Assembly: GCA_027450045.1 (NCBI GenBank)
Contig: DAIDKM010000005.1
Location: forward strand, 1 to 63,060
Source of the DNA: Paludibacter sp.
GTDB lineage: Bacteria > Bacteroidota > Bacteroidia > Bacteroidales > Paludibacteraceae
DNA length: 63,060 nucleotides
Direction of reading: 5' to 3'
Part shown: positions 8,877-18,675 of the stretch, in pieces
Position numbering within the stretch: position 1 is the stretch's first letter
Layout of the letters: the number at the start of each line of letters is the position of its first letter
The notes under the pieces: model-generated
The model's input: only the letters and a program-made list of their open reading frames with translations
Databases searched by the model: none
Told to the model about the DNA's origin: nothing
Program-made: the position numbers and the translations under genes

Positions 8877-10250
8877 TTATAGATCTGTAATCAATCGGAA
8901 CTTCGGGACTAACCACTTCATTATAATCCAAGCGATTAAATAAGCTGAAGCACACACAGCAAATAAAATGGTGTAAGCTGTTGCCGGATGAGCAGAATAT
9001 AAATCAGTCATCCAACCTGCCAATTTTTGTAGCAAAACACCCCCGACTCCTCCCGCTGCGGTACCTATACCCGTGATAGCGCCTACAGCCTTTTTAGGAA
9101 ACATATCCGAAACCGTGGTAAACAAATTAGCAGACCATGCTTGATGAGCTGCAGCGCCAATACAAATAACCATGATAGCTAAAATAGAGGCATAATAGCC
9201 AAAATGAGCCACGTTTCCAAAATATTGAGTCGTAATCAATAACAGTGGGAAGAGCGCAATCAAAAACATAGCCGTCATGCGAGCTTTGTAAGTTTGCCAT
9301 CCACGATTCATAAAAAACATAGGAATACCACCACCAAAGACACTTCCTATAATAGCTACCCCAAAGACAATAAATGTAGGCCACATCACTTGCTTAGTTG
9401 TCATTCCAAATTGTTTCGTCAAATAATCCGGTAACCAAAACAATAAAAACCACCACACACCATCGGTCATGAATTTTCCCACAACAAATGACCATGTTTG
9501 CCGATATGTTAGCAGCTTAAACCACGAGACTTTAACAGGATTCCCTGCAGCAAGTGACGCAGCAGCAGCTTCTTTTTCATCAATGTCGCTATGAATATAA
9601 TTGTATTCTGCTTCCGATAAGACACCTTTCTCTCTTGCTTTAGCGGGTGTATTATAAATCCAAAACCAAAAAATCAGCCAAATAAAACCGACCCCACCCG
9701 TCAAAATAAAGGACATTTTCCATCCTAAATCAGCACCAAAAAACAACAAACACCAAGGCACAAACAATGCAGAAATCATGGCTCCAATGTTAGAGCCACT
9801 ATTAAAAATACCAGTAGCCAACGCTCTTTCTTTTTTAGGAAACCATTCAGCCACCGTTTTGATGGATGCTGGAAAATTGCCTGATTCACCCACAGCAAAA
9901 ACGCTACGAATCATCATGTGCATTCCCACCAATTTCCCCACGAAAGCATTTCCAATACCGGCCAATGACCAGATGATAAGCGAAAAGGCTAACCCTAATT
10001 TGGTACCGATCTTATCAATAAAAGCTCCTGAAAACAAAGTGACGCCGGCATAGAAAGCCGTAAAAATAGATGTCAGGTTGGCAAAATCCGTATTTGACCA
10101 TCCAAATCCTTGAGGCGAACAAAAATATTCTTTCAAGAAGCTGATCACATTACGATCCATATAATTGATCGTAGTAGCAAAAAGCAACAGACTAATAATT
10201 AGCCATCGATAATGACCTATTTTCTCAGCGACTTCAGTTTGTTTATTCAT
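8877..10250 (-). CDS. MFS transporter, hexuronate (ExuT-like, ACS family)
   Basis: 457 residues with twelve predicted TM helices. The N-terminal INYMDRNVISFL and the loop FIDKIGTKLGLAFSLIIWSL match the anion:cation symporter family that includes ExuT and GudP. SGNFPASIKTVAEWFPKKER between TM4 and TM5 is a strong family signature. It is last in a minus-strand cluster after uxaC, kdgK and eda, so glucuronate or galacturonate with H+ is the likely substrate. The longer-than-usual loop between TM6 and TM7 and the C-terminal extension are normal for Bacteroidetes members. Confidence 0.88.
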   Translation of the reverse strand: MNKQTEVAEKIGHYRWLIISLLLFATTINYMDRNVISFLKEYFCSPQGFGWSNTDFANLTSIFTAFYAGVTLFSGAFIDKIGTKLGLAFSLIIWSLAGIGNAFVGKLVGMHMMIRSVFAVGESGNFPASIKTVAEWFPKKERALATGIFNSGSNIGAMISALFVPWCLLFFGADLGWKMSFILTGGVGFIWLIFWFWIYNTPAKAREKGVLSEAEYNYIHSDIDEKEAAAASLAAGNPVKVSWFKLLTYRQTWSFVVGKFMTDGVWWFLLFWLPDYLTKQFGMTTKQVMWPTFIVFGVAIIGSVFGGGIPMFFMNRGWQTYKARMTAMFLIALFPLLLITTQYFGNVAHFGYYASILAIMVICIGAAAHQAWSANLFTTVSDMFPKKAVGAITGIGTAAGGVGGVLLQKLAGWMTDLYSAHPATAYTILFAVCASAYLIAWIIMKWLVPKFRLITDL

Positions 10251-10300
10251 GATAATGATATTTATGGTAGATATTTAGCTTATGATTCTCTTGATTTATA

Positions 10301-10969
10301 TCAATTTCTGGCTTTTTCAATGCTTGCAAAAGAAGATCTACACAATTCAGTGATAATGTTCCACTCTTGATTGGCCACAACCTCTTTGGGGAACAAATTG
10401 GAACCCATGCCTACACAAGCAACGCCTGCCTTAAACCATGCCATGAGATTTTCATCTGTAGGCTCAACGCCGCCTGTCACCATGATATTTGTCCAGGGCA
10501 TCGGAGCCTTTACATTCTTAACAAACGAAGGACCTCCCACGCTACTTGCCGGAAACACTTTGACAACGTCGGCTCCCAACTCCTGTGCCATCCCAATCTC
10601 ACTCACGGAACCACAACCGGGTACATAAGGCACGCAACGACGATTGCACACTTTGAAAATATCGGGATTCAATATGGGACTCACCACAAAATTGGCACCC
10701 AATTGCAAATAGAGCGAAGCTGTCCCTGCATCAACCACGGATCCAATGCCCAAAATCATATCGGGACACTGTTTTGCAGACCATTTTACTAACTCGGCAA
10801 ATACCTCAAAAGCAAAATCACCACGATTGGTAAACTCAAAGGCGCGAACACCACCTTCATAACATGCTTTCACGACATTCTTTGCCACTTCAATATCTTT
10901 GTGATAAAACACAGGCACCATGCCGGTTTCCATCATTGACGCGAGTACTTGAATCTTATTAAAACGCAT
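10301..10969 (-). CDS. eda: KDPG aldolase / 4-hydroxy-2-oxoglutarate aldolase
   Basis: 222 residues, class I aldolase. The Schiff-base lysine is in DVVKVFPAS, and the phosphate-binding segment is [20 protein letters not shown] carries the conserved Glu region. It splits 2-keto-3-deoxy-6-phosphogluconate into pyruvate and glyceraldehyde 3-phosphate. It directly follows the kdgK kinase, which makes its substrate, with 137 bases between them. The GIGSV sequence replaces the more common GAGTV of the enterobacterial enzyme, a conservative change. Confidence 0.92.
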   Translation of the reverse strand: MRFNKIQVLASMMETGMVPVFYHKDIEVAKNVVKACYEGGVRAFEFTNRGDFAFEVFAELVKWSAKQCPDMILGIGSVVDAGTASLYLQLGANFVVSPILNPDIFKVCNRRCVPYVPGCGSVSEIGMAQELGADVVKVFPASSVGGPSFVKNVKAPMPWTNIMVTGGVEPTDENLMAWFKAGVACVGMGSNLFPKEVVANQEWNIITELCRSSFASIEKARN

Positions 10970-11106
10970 AAGTATTTACAATTTTAGAATTTACAATTGC
11001 ACTTTGGTAATTATGTTTCTATTTCTGATTAGTGAGATTTCTTCTTTTTGTGACGAACCAATTCCATCAAATCATAAATGTTCAATGAAGATATAGTCAA
11101 TCTCAT

Positions 11107-12153
11107 TTATCGTGAGACTCTGCCGCTTCCGTCACCTTTCATCAAATTTTCTACTTCAGCTACCGTTACCAAATTAAAATCGCCGTATATGGTATGCTTA
11201 AGACACGATGCAGCCACAGCAAAATTCAAAGCCTGCTGATCATCGTTCTTGTAAGTCAGCAATCCGTAAATTAATCCGCCCATAAACGAATCGCCGCCCC
11301 CTACCCGATCGACAATATGCGTAATATCATAACGGGGAGATTGATACAAAAGATTTCCATCATATAAACAACCACCCCACGTGTTGTGATTTGCATTGAT
11401 AGAACCCCGTAAGGTGATAATCACTTTTTTTGCACGCGAAAATTTTGCCATCATTTGTACACAAACCGATTCAAATTCTGCGGCATCAATTTCACCTCCT
11501 GTATTTTCAACATCAAAAGATTCCGGTTTAATACCAAACACTTTTTCGGCATCTTCTTCATTGCCTAAAATGACGTCACAACCTGCGACCAAAGCAGGCA
11601 TCACTTCCGATGCTGTTTTTCCGTATTTCCACAAATTCTTCCGGTAATTTATATCGCATGAAACGGGAACCCCCAATTTGTTAGCCACTTGAATTGCTTC
11701 CAAACAAGCATCAGCAGCGCCTTGCGACAATGCAGGCGTAATTCCTGTCCAATGAAACCAATCTGCTCCTGACAGCACTTCTTCCCAGTTAATCATCCCA
11801 GGCTGAATATCTGCAATAGACGAATGTGCTCTGTCATAAACCACTTTGCTTGGACGAGCCACAGCACCCGTTTCAAGAAAATAAATACCTAACCTTTCTC
11901 CGCCACGAAGAACATGATTTGTCATAACTCCATTTTTATGAAGTTCTTTCAAACACCACTCGCCAATATCGTTTTGTGGCAGACGGGTTACAAAATCAGC
12001 ACTCATGCCATAATTAGCCAATGACACAGCTACATTGGCTTCTCCGCCTCCAAATGAGGCATTCAGTTGAGTTGCTTGACTAAACCGTTCATATCCGGGT
12101 GTTGCCAATCGCAACATAATCTCTCCAAAAGTTACAATTCTCTTACTCATCAC
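11107..12153 (-). CDS. kdgK: PfkB-family 2-dehydro-3-deoxygluconokinase
   Basis: 348 residues, ribokinase fold. The N-terminal FGEIMLRLATPG and the substrate-site FGGGEANVAVSLANYG are typical of KDG kinases. The C-terminal PfkB signature is VDRVGGGDSFMGGLIYGLL, in which GGGDS holds the catalytic Asp of the anion hole. It phosphorylates 2-keto-3-deoxygluconate with ATP, feeding the next gene's aldolase. Its position between uxaC and eda supports this over a generic sugar kinase. A near-consensus promoter box TTTCTTTG lies at 12194-12201, so it may also be transcribed independently. Confidence 0.9.
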   Translation of the reverse strand: MMSKRIVTFGEIMLRLATPGYERFSQATQLNASFGGGEANVAVSLANYGMSADFVTRLPQNDIGEWCLKELHKNGVMTNHVLRGGERLGIYFLETGAVARPSKVVYDRAHSSIADIQPGMINWEEVLSGADWFHWTGITPALSQGAADACLEAIQVANKLGVPVSCDINYRKNLWKYGKTASEVMPALVAGCDVILGNEEDAEKVFGIKPESFDVENTGGEIDAAEFESVCVQMMAKFSRAKKVIITLRGSINANHNTWGGCLYDGNLLYQSPRYDITHIVDRVGGGDSFMGGLIYGLLTYKNDDQQALNFAVAASCLKHTIYGDFNLVTVAEVENLMKGDGSGRVSR

Positions 12154-12304
12154 TTTTCATTCAATAATAAAATTGGTTTTCCAATCAATCTTGCAAAGAA
12201 ACAACTTTTTTCTCTTTCCAGAAAATAATCATGGTCAGTTCGCTGATCTTTTTCTTAAAAAAGAGCAAACGATTGATGGATAAAAATATGAATATCGCAA
12301 TCGG

Positions 12305-13711
12305 TTAAAACTGAAAATAATCAGCTGCATTTTTATAACTGATCGCTTCGGTCATTTTTCCAAGGAATTCCAGCTCGCTTGAAGGGAGTTTCCCTTTTTC
12401 GACATCATTACCAATAAGGTTGCACACTACGCGACGGAAATATTCATGACGCGGATACGAAAGAAAACTGCGCGAATCCGTTAACATACCAACAAAACGG
12501 CTCAATAATCCCATCAAAGATAATGAATTGATTTGAGAAATAATACCGGCTTCCTGATCAAGAAACCACCAACCCGAACCAAATTGCATTTTTCCGGCTA
12601 CACTCCCATCCTGATAATTACCAATCATTGTAGCTACCAAATCGTTATCGCGTGGATTCAAATTATACAAGATAGTCTTAGCCAATTGATTCTTCAAATC
12701 CAATTGATTTAGAAATTTTGACATTGATTTTGCCACTGTAAAATCTCCAATCGAATCGAAGCCGGTATCTGGCCCTAACGATGTGAGTAAGCGGTTGTTG
12801 TTATCACGCAATGCCCCGTAATGAAATTGTTGTGTCCATCCAGCAGCCCAATCCATCAAAGCAAGATCAAACAATACTGCAGACTTGAATTTCAGTACTT
12901 CATCCGAACATAAATTCTTTCCGCCAAGCACCTTCTTGAAAATTGTATCAATCTCAGCCTGAGTATAATCTTCAGCATAAAACTCTTCAATGCCGTGATC
13001 ACTTAATTTGCATCCCATCGATGAAAAGAAATCATGACGTTTTTGCAAAGCCTCAACCAAATTGTCGTAGGTAGAAATGGTGATTCCAGAAACTTCAGAT
13101 AATTTTTCAACATAAGCCCTATATTTTGTAGGATCTTCAACAGCCATCACCTTGTCAGGTCTCCACGCAGGCAACACCTTAATTTCAAAGCCCTCATCGC
13201 GCAACGATTGATGATGTTCCAACGAATCAACAGGATCATCCGTGGTACAAACCACTTCAACGTTAAACTTTTTCATCAATCCACGAGCCGAATATTCCGG
13301 AGTGCGTAATTTAGCGGTGCATTCCTCATAAATATCACGAGCGCTCTCGGGTTTTAATAGTTTATGAACCCCGAAGGCTCGTTGTAGTTCCAAATGAGTC
13401 CAATGGTACAACGGATTACGCATAGTATAAGGAACTGTTTCTGCCCACTTCTCAAATTTTTCCCAATCAGAAGTCTCTTTTCCGGTACAGAAACGTTCGT
13501 CAATGCCATTTGCACGCATTGCTCTCCATTTGTAATGGTCGCCTTCTAACCAAATCTGACCTAAATTGTCAAATTGACGATTGTGAGCAATATACTCGGG
13601 ATTCAAATGACAGTGATAATCGATGATAGGCATCTTTTCGGCATGTTCGTGATATAACCATTGAGCCGTATCAGTTTCGAGCAAAAAATGCTCATCCATG
13701 AACTCTTTCAT
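12305..13711 (-). CDS. uxaC: Glucuronate (uronate) isomerase
   Basis: 468 residues, full length. The amidohydrolase-fold metal-binding motif is IIDYHCHLNPEYIA near residue 30, and the N-terminal FMDEHFLLETDTAQWLYHEH is typical of UxaC. VVCTTDDPVDSLEHH and the C-terminal DSRSFLSYPRHEYFRR are also family marks. It converts D-glucuronate to D-fructuronate and D-galacturonate to D-tagaturonate in the cytoplasm. It is first in the minus-strand cluster. A 12-bp palindrome at 13785-13796 upstream suggests repressor control. The reductase and dehydratase steps to KDG are not encoded in this window. Confidence 0.95.
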   Translation of the reverse strand: MKEFMDEHFLLETDTAQWLYHEHAEKMPIIDYHCHLNPEYIAHNRQFDNLGQIWLEGDHYKWRAMRANGIDERFCTGKETSDWEKFEKWAETVPYTMRNPLYHWTHLELQRAFGVHKLLKPESARDIYEECTAKLRTPEYSARGLMKKFNVEVVCTTDDPVDSLEHHQSLRDEGFEIKVLPAWRPDKVMAVEDPTKYRAYVEKLSEVSGITISTYDNLVEALQKRHDFFSSMGCKLSDHGIEEFYAEDYTQAEIDTIFKKVLGGKNLCSDEVLKFKSAVLFDLALMDWAAGWTQQFHYGALRDNNNRLLTSLGPDTGFDSIGDFTVAKSMSKFLNQLDLKNQLAKTILYNLNPRDNDLVATMIGNYQDGSVAGKMQFGSGWWFLDQEAGIISQINSLSLMGLLSRFVGMLTDSRSFLSYPRHEYFRRVVCNLIGNDVEKGKLPSSELEFLGKMTEAISYKNAADYFQF

Positions 13712-13784
13712 AACTTAATCTCTTTAATGTTTGTAGTATGTGATTTGTTTACAAGCAGCTATATAAACAATATGCGAATTCGTG

Positions 13785-13796
13785 TTCGTGCACGAA
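13785..13796. promoter_or_regulatory. Palindromic candidate operator upstream of uxaC
   Basis: Perfect 12-bp palindrome TTCGTGCACGAA in the 305-bp gap before uxaC. It lies about 35 bases downstream of a near-consensus -7 box (TATCCTTG, minus strand, 13831-13838), so a bound repressor would block transcription. The dyad form suits a LacI- or GntR-type regulator, which is not encoded nearby. Apart from this the 13712-14016 gap shows no gene. Confidence 0.5.
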
Positions 13797-14016
13797 GATA
13801 AGTAGAAATTTTTGATTACAACGAACGTTGCAAGGATAAAATTTTATTTTTAGAATAATTATTGATTATTTAATATAAGGCCTATTCTTGCTATTTTTGT
13901 CAGTTCATTTTTTTACTTCCAACCATTGTGAATATCCATTTGAGTAAATAGGAATATCACAAATTCTTAGCTACGACGATCAAAACGACTGAATCAAAAA
14001 TCTGAAATAAAGCACA

Positions 14017-15003
14017 TTATGCAAAATAATTTTTAGAATTACGGAGTAGCTCATCTCGTTTTTTCCGAAACTCAACTATGGGCAAATCAGCCTGAAACAG
14101 ATTCTCTTTCATCATCAAAGCACTTACCTTGGGTTGTTGTGTCTCCACAACACGACGATCTTCATGTGCTATCTTCAGGTTGTATGGCATAAACAAGGCA
14201 AACAGGAAGGATTCAAGAATTGGAATCATCAAGAAACCCTGATAAAAACGCAAATACATAATCGTTGTTTCGCCGTCAACTGGGACAAAAGCAACTACAA
14301 CCCGCATTTTCGCTTGTATAAAGTTTTGCCACAAATTAGGAAATATGAATTCGATACGCTGCTCATCTTCATCTTTTTCATGCAATTGTTCCGGCTTCAA
14401 TGGAACAGTTCCATCATCCTTTTTATTAAATACATACATCATCATCTGACGATCGCCTTTCCATGTAACCAAAGGGCCGTCAACCAATGTATTTCCTCCA
14501 CGACCAATCGTTTTGCGATGAATAAAAGGAACATGCGCGCAATCCAACTGATTTTCGATAACCCTTGAATAATGTGCTTTCCAAACATCCTGACGCGTTC
14601 TATAAGCGAGAGAGGATAATGATGAAAAGAAAAGTGGCTTTTCAACAGACTTTGCCTCATCACCCCAAAAGATCCAAATAAAACCATCCTGCTCATGAGT
14701 GAGATACCGCTTTATATAAAAGTTCGACGGAACATCAGCGCTAAAGCCATTTGCCGGAATCACCGTGCAACGTCCTTCGTTGTCAAACTCCAATCCATGA
14801 AAAGGACATTGAACATGATGGTTATCCAATACCTTCCCCGCACTTAAAGCCACACCACGATGAGGACAATGATCGACAAAACAGATTACTTTTCCGGTTT
14901 CATCGCGCCAAAACAGCAAGTTTTCGTTCAGCCGTTTCACGCCAACCAATTTTTGGCGGACCTCTTTTGATTCTAAAACAACATACCACTGATTTCGTAT
15001 CAT
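14017..15003 (-). CDS. Rieske [2Fe-2S] aromatic ring-hydroxylating oxygenase, alpha-type subunit
   Basis: 328 residues. The Rieske cluster ligands are visible as CPHRG and, 18 residues on, CPFHGLEFD (C-x-H...C-x-x-H). The mononuclear iron site appears as NQLDCAHVPFIH (D-x2-H-x4-H). This layout matches the VanA / pheophorbide a oxygenase-like branch. Two hydrophobic stretches occur near residues 255-275. No reductase partner is adjacent and the substrate is unknown. An O2-using enzyme is notable if the organism is a fermentative anaerobe. Start ATG (MIRNQWYVVLES) is the family's usual opening. Confidence 0.88.
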   Translation of the reverse strand: MIRNQWYVVLESKEVRQKLVGVKRLNENLLFWRDETGKVICFVDHCPHRGVALSAGKVLDNHHVQCPFHGLEFDNEGRCTVIPANGFSADVPSNFYIKRYLTHEQDGFIWIFWGDEAKSVEKPLFFSSLSSLAYRTRQDVWKAHYSRVIENQLDCAHVPFIHRKTIGRGGNTLVDGPLVTWKGDRQMMMYVFNKKDDGTVPLKPEQLHEKDEDEQRIEFIFPNLWQNFIQAKMRVVVAFVPVDGETTIMYLRFYQGFLMIPILESFLFALFMPYNLKIAHEDRRVVETQQPKVSALMMKENLFQADLPIVEFRKKRDELLRNSKNYFA

Positions 15004-15049
15004 AATTTGATCTTCTAATAGTATCTTTCTTAACTTCAGGGGATCATTT

Positions 15050-15700
15050 TTATTGAATAAGCTTCAGAATCTCATCCGGCGATTGAACAAAGCGAATTGC
15101 GCCCTTAGCCTCCAACTCTTCTTTTGGTCGAAATCCCCACAAAACAGCTACGAATGGCACGTCGGCATTCAACGCAGTCTGTACATCAACACCCGAATCT
15201 CCAACATACAAGACCTTTTCTTTGGGAATAGCTGTTAGTTCCAAAATAGACTGCAAAATAGACGGATCAGGTTTGACAGGAAACCCGTCACGTTGTCCTA
15301 AGATTACGGAAAAGGGAATTTCCGAGAAAAAGTATTTGACCACTCTTTCGGTTGCTACATGCACTTTATTGGAAGCTACCGCAAGTTGAATACCCTGTTG
15401 ATGCAACTGTTTCAGCAATTCGTGAATCCCCTGATAAGGGTGCGTATACTCTTCAGAATGAGGAACATAATGCACAATAAAATCTTTTTTGACACGCTCA
15501 ATTGTCTCTCCGTCCTTTTTATCATCGGGCAAAGCGCGTTCAATCAGTTTTGTCACGCCGTTACCTACAAAACGCCTGTAAGTTTCAACATCATGTTGCG
15601 GAAATCCATGCTTTTTCAAAGCAAAGTTTACACTATTTGCTAAATCCTCAATTGTATCAAGCAATGTTCCATCCAAATCAAAAATCACTAATTGTGTCAT
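15050..15700 (-). CDS. gph: HAD-superfamily phosphatase, phosphoglycolate phosphatase-like
   Basis: About 216 residues from the preferred ATG at 15700 (MTQLVIFDLDGTLLDT); an upstream in-frame start at 15730 would add ten non-conserved residues. HAD motif I is DLDGT, motif II is VASNK, and motif IV is VGDSGVD, with an alpha-helical cap between motifs I and II. The Gph class dephosphorylates 2-phosphoglycolate or other small phosphates, and exact specificity cannot be read. It follows recQ by 60 bases on the same strand and may be cotranscribed with it. Confidence 0.85.
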   Translation of the reverse strand: MTQLVIFDLDGTLLDTIEDLANSVNFALKKHGFPQHDVETYRRFVGNGVTKLIERALPDDKKDGETIERVKKDFIVHYVPHSEEYTHPYQGIHELLKQLHQQGIQLAVASNKVHVATERVVKYFFSEIPFSVILGQRDGFPVKPDPSILQSILELTAIPKEKVLYVGDSGVDVQTALNADVPFVAVLWGFRPKEELEAKGAIRFVQSPDEILKLIQ

Positions 15701-15760
15701 ATATGCAACGTTTATACGCCAGAAATACATTGATAAGTTAACTCTGGCAATTGTTCTTGA

Positions 15761-17665
15761 CTATTTTTTCCAATAAACTTGTAACATCTCATTCACGGCA
15801 ATCGTGCCGTCATCTTGTAAATAACGAACTACACGATGCAGTTTTTCTTCCTGAAAACGACTTTGTGTCATGATTTCCTGAAGTGTTAAAGGAGAGCGGT
15901 TTAACAATCTCTTCAATTCTTGTTTATAGGCTTCAAAATCATCATCTGAAAGCGATGTTGCCTTTTTTCGTAAGCAAACATCGCACTGACCACAAGGTTT
16001 TTCATGTCGTTGATCAAAATAAGCCAACAATTGCTGACTTCGACACACATTGTCTTCCTCAGCGTAAGCAATCATGGCATTGATCCGTCTCTCAAACTGA
16101 GACAGACGTTCCTCATACACCTGCGCCGTAAGATGCACATAGCGTTCATCTTCACGCGATTGTACAAACGCCACAAAAGGAGTTTTACGTGCCGGAATAT
16201 ATTCCACCACCCGCTCTTTGGCCAATTGCGAAAATGCGTTATACACTTCGTCTCGTGTCGTTCCTGCCCGTTGTGCAATCGCCTCTTCGCTGATATGGAC
16301 AAAATCGGAAAACAATCCGGTGTATGAACGTAAAGTGACTTGCAATATGGTATCCCATGTCGGATTGTCGTGTCGCAACAGGTACAAATCCTCTTTCCGC
16401 ACAACAATCATCAACCGCGAAGGATTGTCCAATTCGTCTGTAAGTTCAATGTAATCGGCTTGTTCAAGCAGTTTTAGCGCATGATAGGTGCTGTTCAACG
16501 ACAAATGATATGCCGAACAAAACTTGGTCAAATCAAAAGGATAGACCACTCCAAAGCCTGACCCGACAGCAATTTCATAAAAGTTACCCAAACAGTTATA
16601 GGTATGCACAACACGATCTTTAGGAGGAAAGGCATCAGAAATCCGCCGTTTCAACGTAGCGCGATCATTTTTGCTGTAAATCAACACTGCATAAGCTTTC
16701 TCGCCGTCCCTACCCGCTCGCCCTGCCTCTTGAAAATAAGCCTCAACCGAATCAGGTAATTCAAGATGAATTACCAAACGCACATCCGGTTTGTCAATAC
16801 CCATACCAAAAGCATTGGTCGAAACGATAACGCGCGTTCTATTCTCTTTCCATGCTGTTTGTTTTGCTTCTTTCGTCTCGCGTGACAATCCTGCATGAAA
16901 ATGATCCGCCGAAATAGTATGTTCTTTCAAGTAATCCGCTACTTCTTTCGTCTTCGATCGGGAGCGCACATACACAATGGCACTTCCCGCAACACGTGAC
17001 AGAATATGAACCAAATAAGGCAATTTGTCATCCACATGTCGTACAACATACGCCAAATTTTCCCGTTCAAAGCTCACACTGAAAACATTCGGCTCTTTAA
17101 AATGCAACTGTTTTTGAATATCGACAACAACCGATGCCGTGGCTGTGGCAGTCAACGCTAACAAAGGGACATCAGGCAAAACGGAGCGAACTTCGGCAAT
17201 CTTTAAATACGAAGGACGAAAATCATAGCCCCATTGTGAAATACAATGTGCTTCGTCCACCGTAATCAAAGTAACATTTAAATGCGGCAACCGGCTTAAA
17301 AACAATTCAGTCGATAAGCGTTCAGGGGAAACATAGAGAAACTTATAGTTGCCAAAAGTACAATTATCCAACGTGGTCAAAATCTCCGTCCGGCGCATTC
17401 CCGTGCATATCATCGCTGCTTTGATTCCAAGCGCTTGTAAGTTTTCTACCTGATCGCGCATCAGGGCAATCAAAGGCGTAACCACCAAACATAGTCCATC
17501 CTGAGCCATGGTAGGTACTTGAAACGTCATCGACTTTCCACCGCCGGTCGGCATCAATCCCAGCGTGTCGCGTCCCTCCGTAATGCTCTGAATAATGTCG
17601 CTCTGCAAGGGACGAAAATCATCGTATCCCCAATAGCGTTTTAATATCGCACGGTAGTGCTCCAT
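15761..17665 (-). CDS. recQ: RecQ-family ATP-dependent DNA helicase
   Basis: About 634 residues. Walker A is PTGGGKSMTFQ, the DEAH box is TVDEAHCISQWG, motif III is ALTATAT, and motif VI is QEAGRAGRDG. A RecQ-C zinc site is seen with CRSQQLLAYF and CGQCDVC. The protein ends soon after a short winged-helix part, without a clear HRDC domain, as in many short Bacteroidetes RecQ paralogues. It unwinds DNA 3' to 5' in recombination and repair. The promoter box at 17686-17693 lies so close to the ATG at 17680 that the ATG at 17665 (MEHYRAILKRYWG) is the better start. Confidence 0.92.
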   Translation of the reverse strand: MEHYRAILKRYWGYDDFRPLQSDIIQSITEGRDTLGLMPTGGGKSMTFQVPTMAQDGLCLVVTPLIALMRDQVENLQALGIKAAMICTGMRRTEILTTLDNCTFGNYKFLYVSPERLSTELFLSRLPHLNVTLITVDEAHCISQWGYDFRPSYLKIAEVRSVLPDVPLLALTATATASVVVDIQKQLHFKEPNVFSVSFERENLAYVVRHVDDKLPYLVHILSRVAGSAIVYVRSRSKTKEVADYLKEHTISADHFHAGLSRETKEAKQTAWKENRTRVIVSTNAFGMGIDKPDVRLVIHLELPDSVEAYFQEAGRAGRDGEKAYAVLIYSKNDRATLKRRISDAFPPKDRVVHTYNCLGNFYEIAVGSGFGVVYPFDLTKFCSAYHLSLNSTYHALKLLEQADYIELTDELDNPSRLMIVVRKEDLYLLRHDNPTWDTILQVTLRSYTGLFSDFVHISEEAIAQRAGTTRDEVYNAFSQLAKERVVEYIPARKTPFVAFVQSREDERYVHLTAQVYEERLSQFERRINAMIAYAEEDNVCRSQQLLAYFDQRHEKPCGQCDVCLRKKATSLSDDDFEAYKQELKRLLNRSPLTLQEIMTQSRFQEEKLHRVVRYLQDDGTIAVNEMLQVYWKK

Positions 17666-17685
17666 TGACCTTGATTCCATGCCAA

Positions 17686-17693
17686 CAAAATTA
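17686..17693 (-). promoter_or_regulatory. -7 promoter box (TAATTTTG) for recQ
   Basis: Exact TAnnTTTG on the minus strand. Transcription would begin near 17680, which argues against the upstream ATG of recQ. Confidence 0.55.
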
Positions 17694-17738
17694 CGCTTTT
17701 TCTACCAAGTTTCAAGTTGGCTTAACGTGATAAACCCC

Positions 17739-17746
17739 TATCTTTG
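17739..17746 (+). promoter_or_regulatory. -7 promoter box (TATCTTTG) for the DUF4294 gene, with -33 TTG
   Basis: TTG at 17717-17719 and TATCTTTG at 17739-17746 are 19 bases apart, the Bacteroidetes spacing. The TTG codon at 17744 that opens the reading frame is part of this box and so cannot be a start codon. Confidence 0.65.
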
Positions 17747-17821
17747 TCTTCCAATTTAGTTGCCGTCTGCACAATGAAAAATGTATGTTTTACATACGCA
17801 AAAACCCATGAACATGTGGAC

Positions 17822-18526
17822 ATGCGAACACCATCCATAACTAATAAAACCATTAGTCGGATAAAATTTCAAGGATTATTTTTCTTGTTCACCCTATTCA
17901 TTGCTCCCTCTGTATTCGGGCAACAGGTTAACTATGATCAATGGCTGAACGATTGGCAACGAAAGCAACAAATATATAACAATCTGGCCTACACACTCCA
18001 TTTGCCGGCCCGAAGCAAGGTATGCGCCTATGAAATAGACGGGAAAGACACGTTATATCTTTACACGATGGGCGATATTTACTGCTTTCCGCCCATGAAG
18101 TTTGCCAATAAAAGACAGGAAGCGTTTTATTGGAAAACTGTTCGCGATGTAAAACGGGTTCTACCTTATGCACGCATGGCGTCCCGCATGTTGGCAACCG
18201 TAAATGCACACTTAGCCACATTGTCAACCGAACAAGAGAAAAAAGCATACCTCAAAACGGTTCAGAAAACCATGTTCAAAGACTATGAAAAAGATTTGCG
18301 CTCCATGTCTATTAATCAGGGGAAACTTTTGGTACGTGTCATTGACCGCGAATGCAACCAAACAGCCTATTCCATCATTAAGTTATACAAGGGATCGCTA
18401 ACGGCTTGGTTTTGGCAAGGTGTAGCTCAACTTTTCGGTTCCAACCTGAAAGCGCAATATGATGTTCAGAACAAAGACCGGATCATCGAGCGCGTCATCA
18501 CTCTGGTGGAAGCGGGGCAATTGTAA
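17822..18526 (+). CDS. DUF4294 domain exported protein
   Basis: 234 residues from the ATG at 17822, which gives a good signal peptide (hydrophobic GLFFLFTLFIAP, cleavage near VFGQQ). An ATG at 17774 is also possible but would add a long polar leader before it. The body contains VKRVLPYARMASRML and a conserved KLLVRVIDRECNQTAYSIIK segment, which mark the Bacteroidetes DUF4294 family of unknown function. Likely periplasmic. It has its own promoter and a hairpin terminator at 18579. Confidence 0.78.
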   Translation: MRTPSITNKTISRIKFQGLFFLFTLFIAPSVFGQQVNYDQWLNDWQRKQQIYNNLAYTLHLPARSKVCAYEIDGKDTLYLYTMGDIYCFPPMKFANKRQEAFYWKTVRDVKRVLPYARMASRMLATVNAHLATLSTEQEKKAYLKTVQKTMFKDYEKDLRSMSINQGKLLVRVIDRECNQTAYSIIKLYKGSLTAWFWQGVAQLFGSNLKAQYDVQNKDRIIERVITLVEAGQL

Positions 18527-18578
18527 CCACATTTTGTTCTGCAAAAAATTCATCTTCATATCGTTGTGCATGACAAAA

Positions 18579-18620
18579 AAACATCCCTTTTTTCTAAGGA
18601 AAACACGATGTTTCATTTTT
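18579..18620 (+). terminator. Probable rho-independent terminator after the DUF4294 gene
   Basis: AAACATC (18579-18585) pairs with GATGTTT (18607-18613), with an inner CCTT/AAGG pairing, followed by CATTTTT. Confidence 0.55.
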
Positions 18621-18639
18621 CTACACCGACAAAAACCAG

Positions 18640-18647
18640 TATCTTTG
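18640..18647 (+). promoter_or_regulatory. -7 promoter box (TATCTTTG) for the DUF1015 gene
   Basis: Exact TAnnTTTG, 28 bases before the ATG at 18676. Confidence 0.6.
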
Positions 18648-18675
18648 CCCAATATTTTTAACAATTAATCACTCC

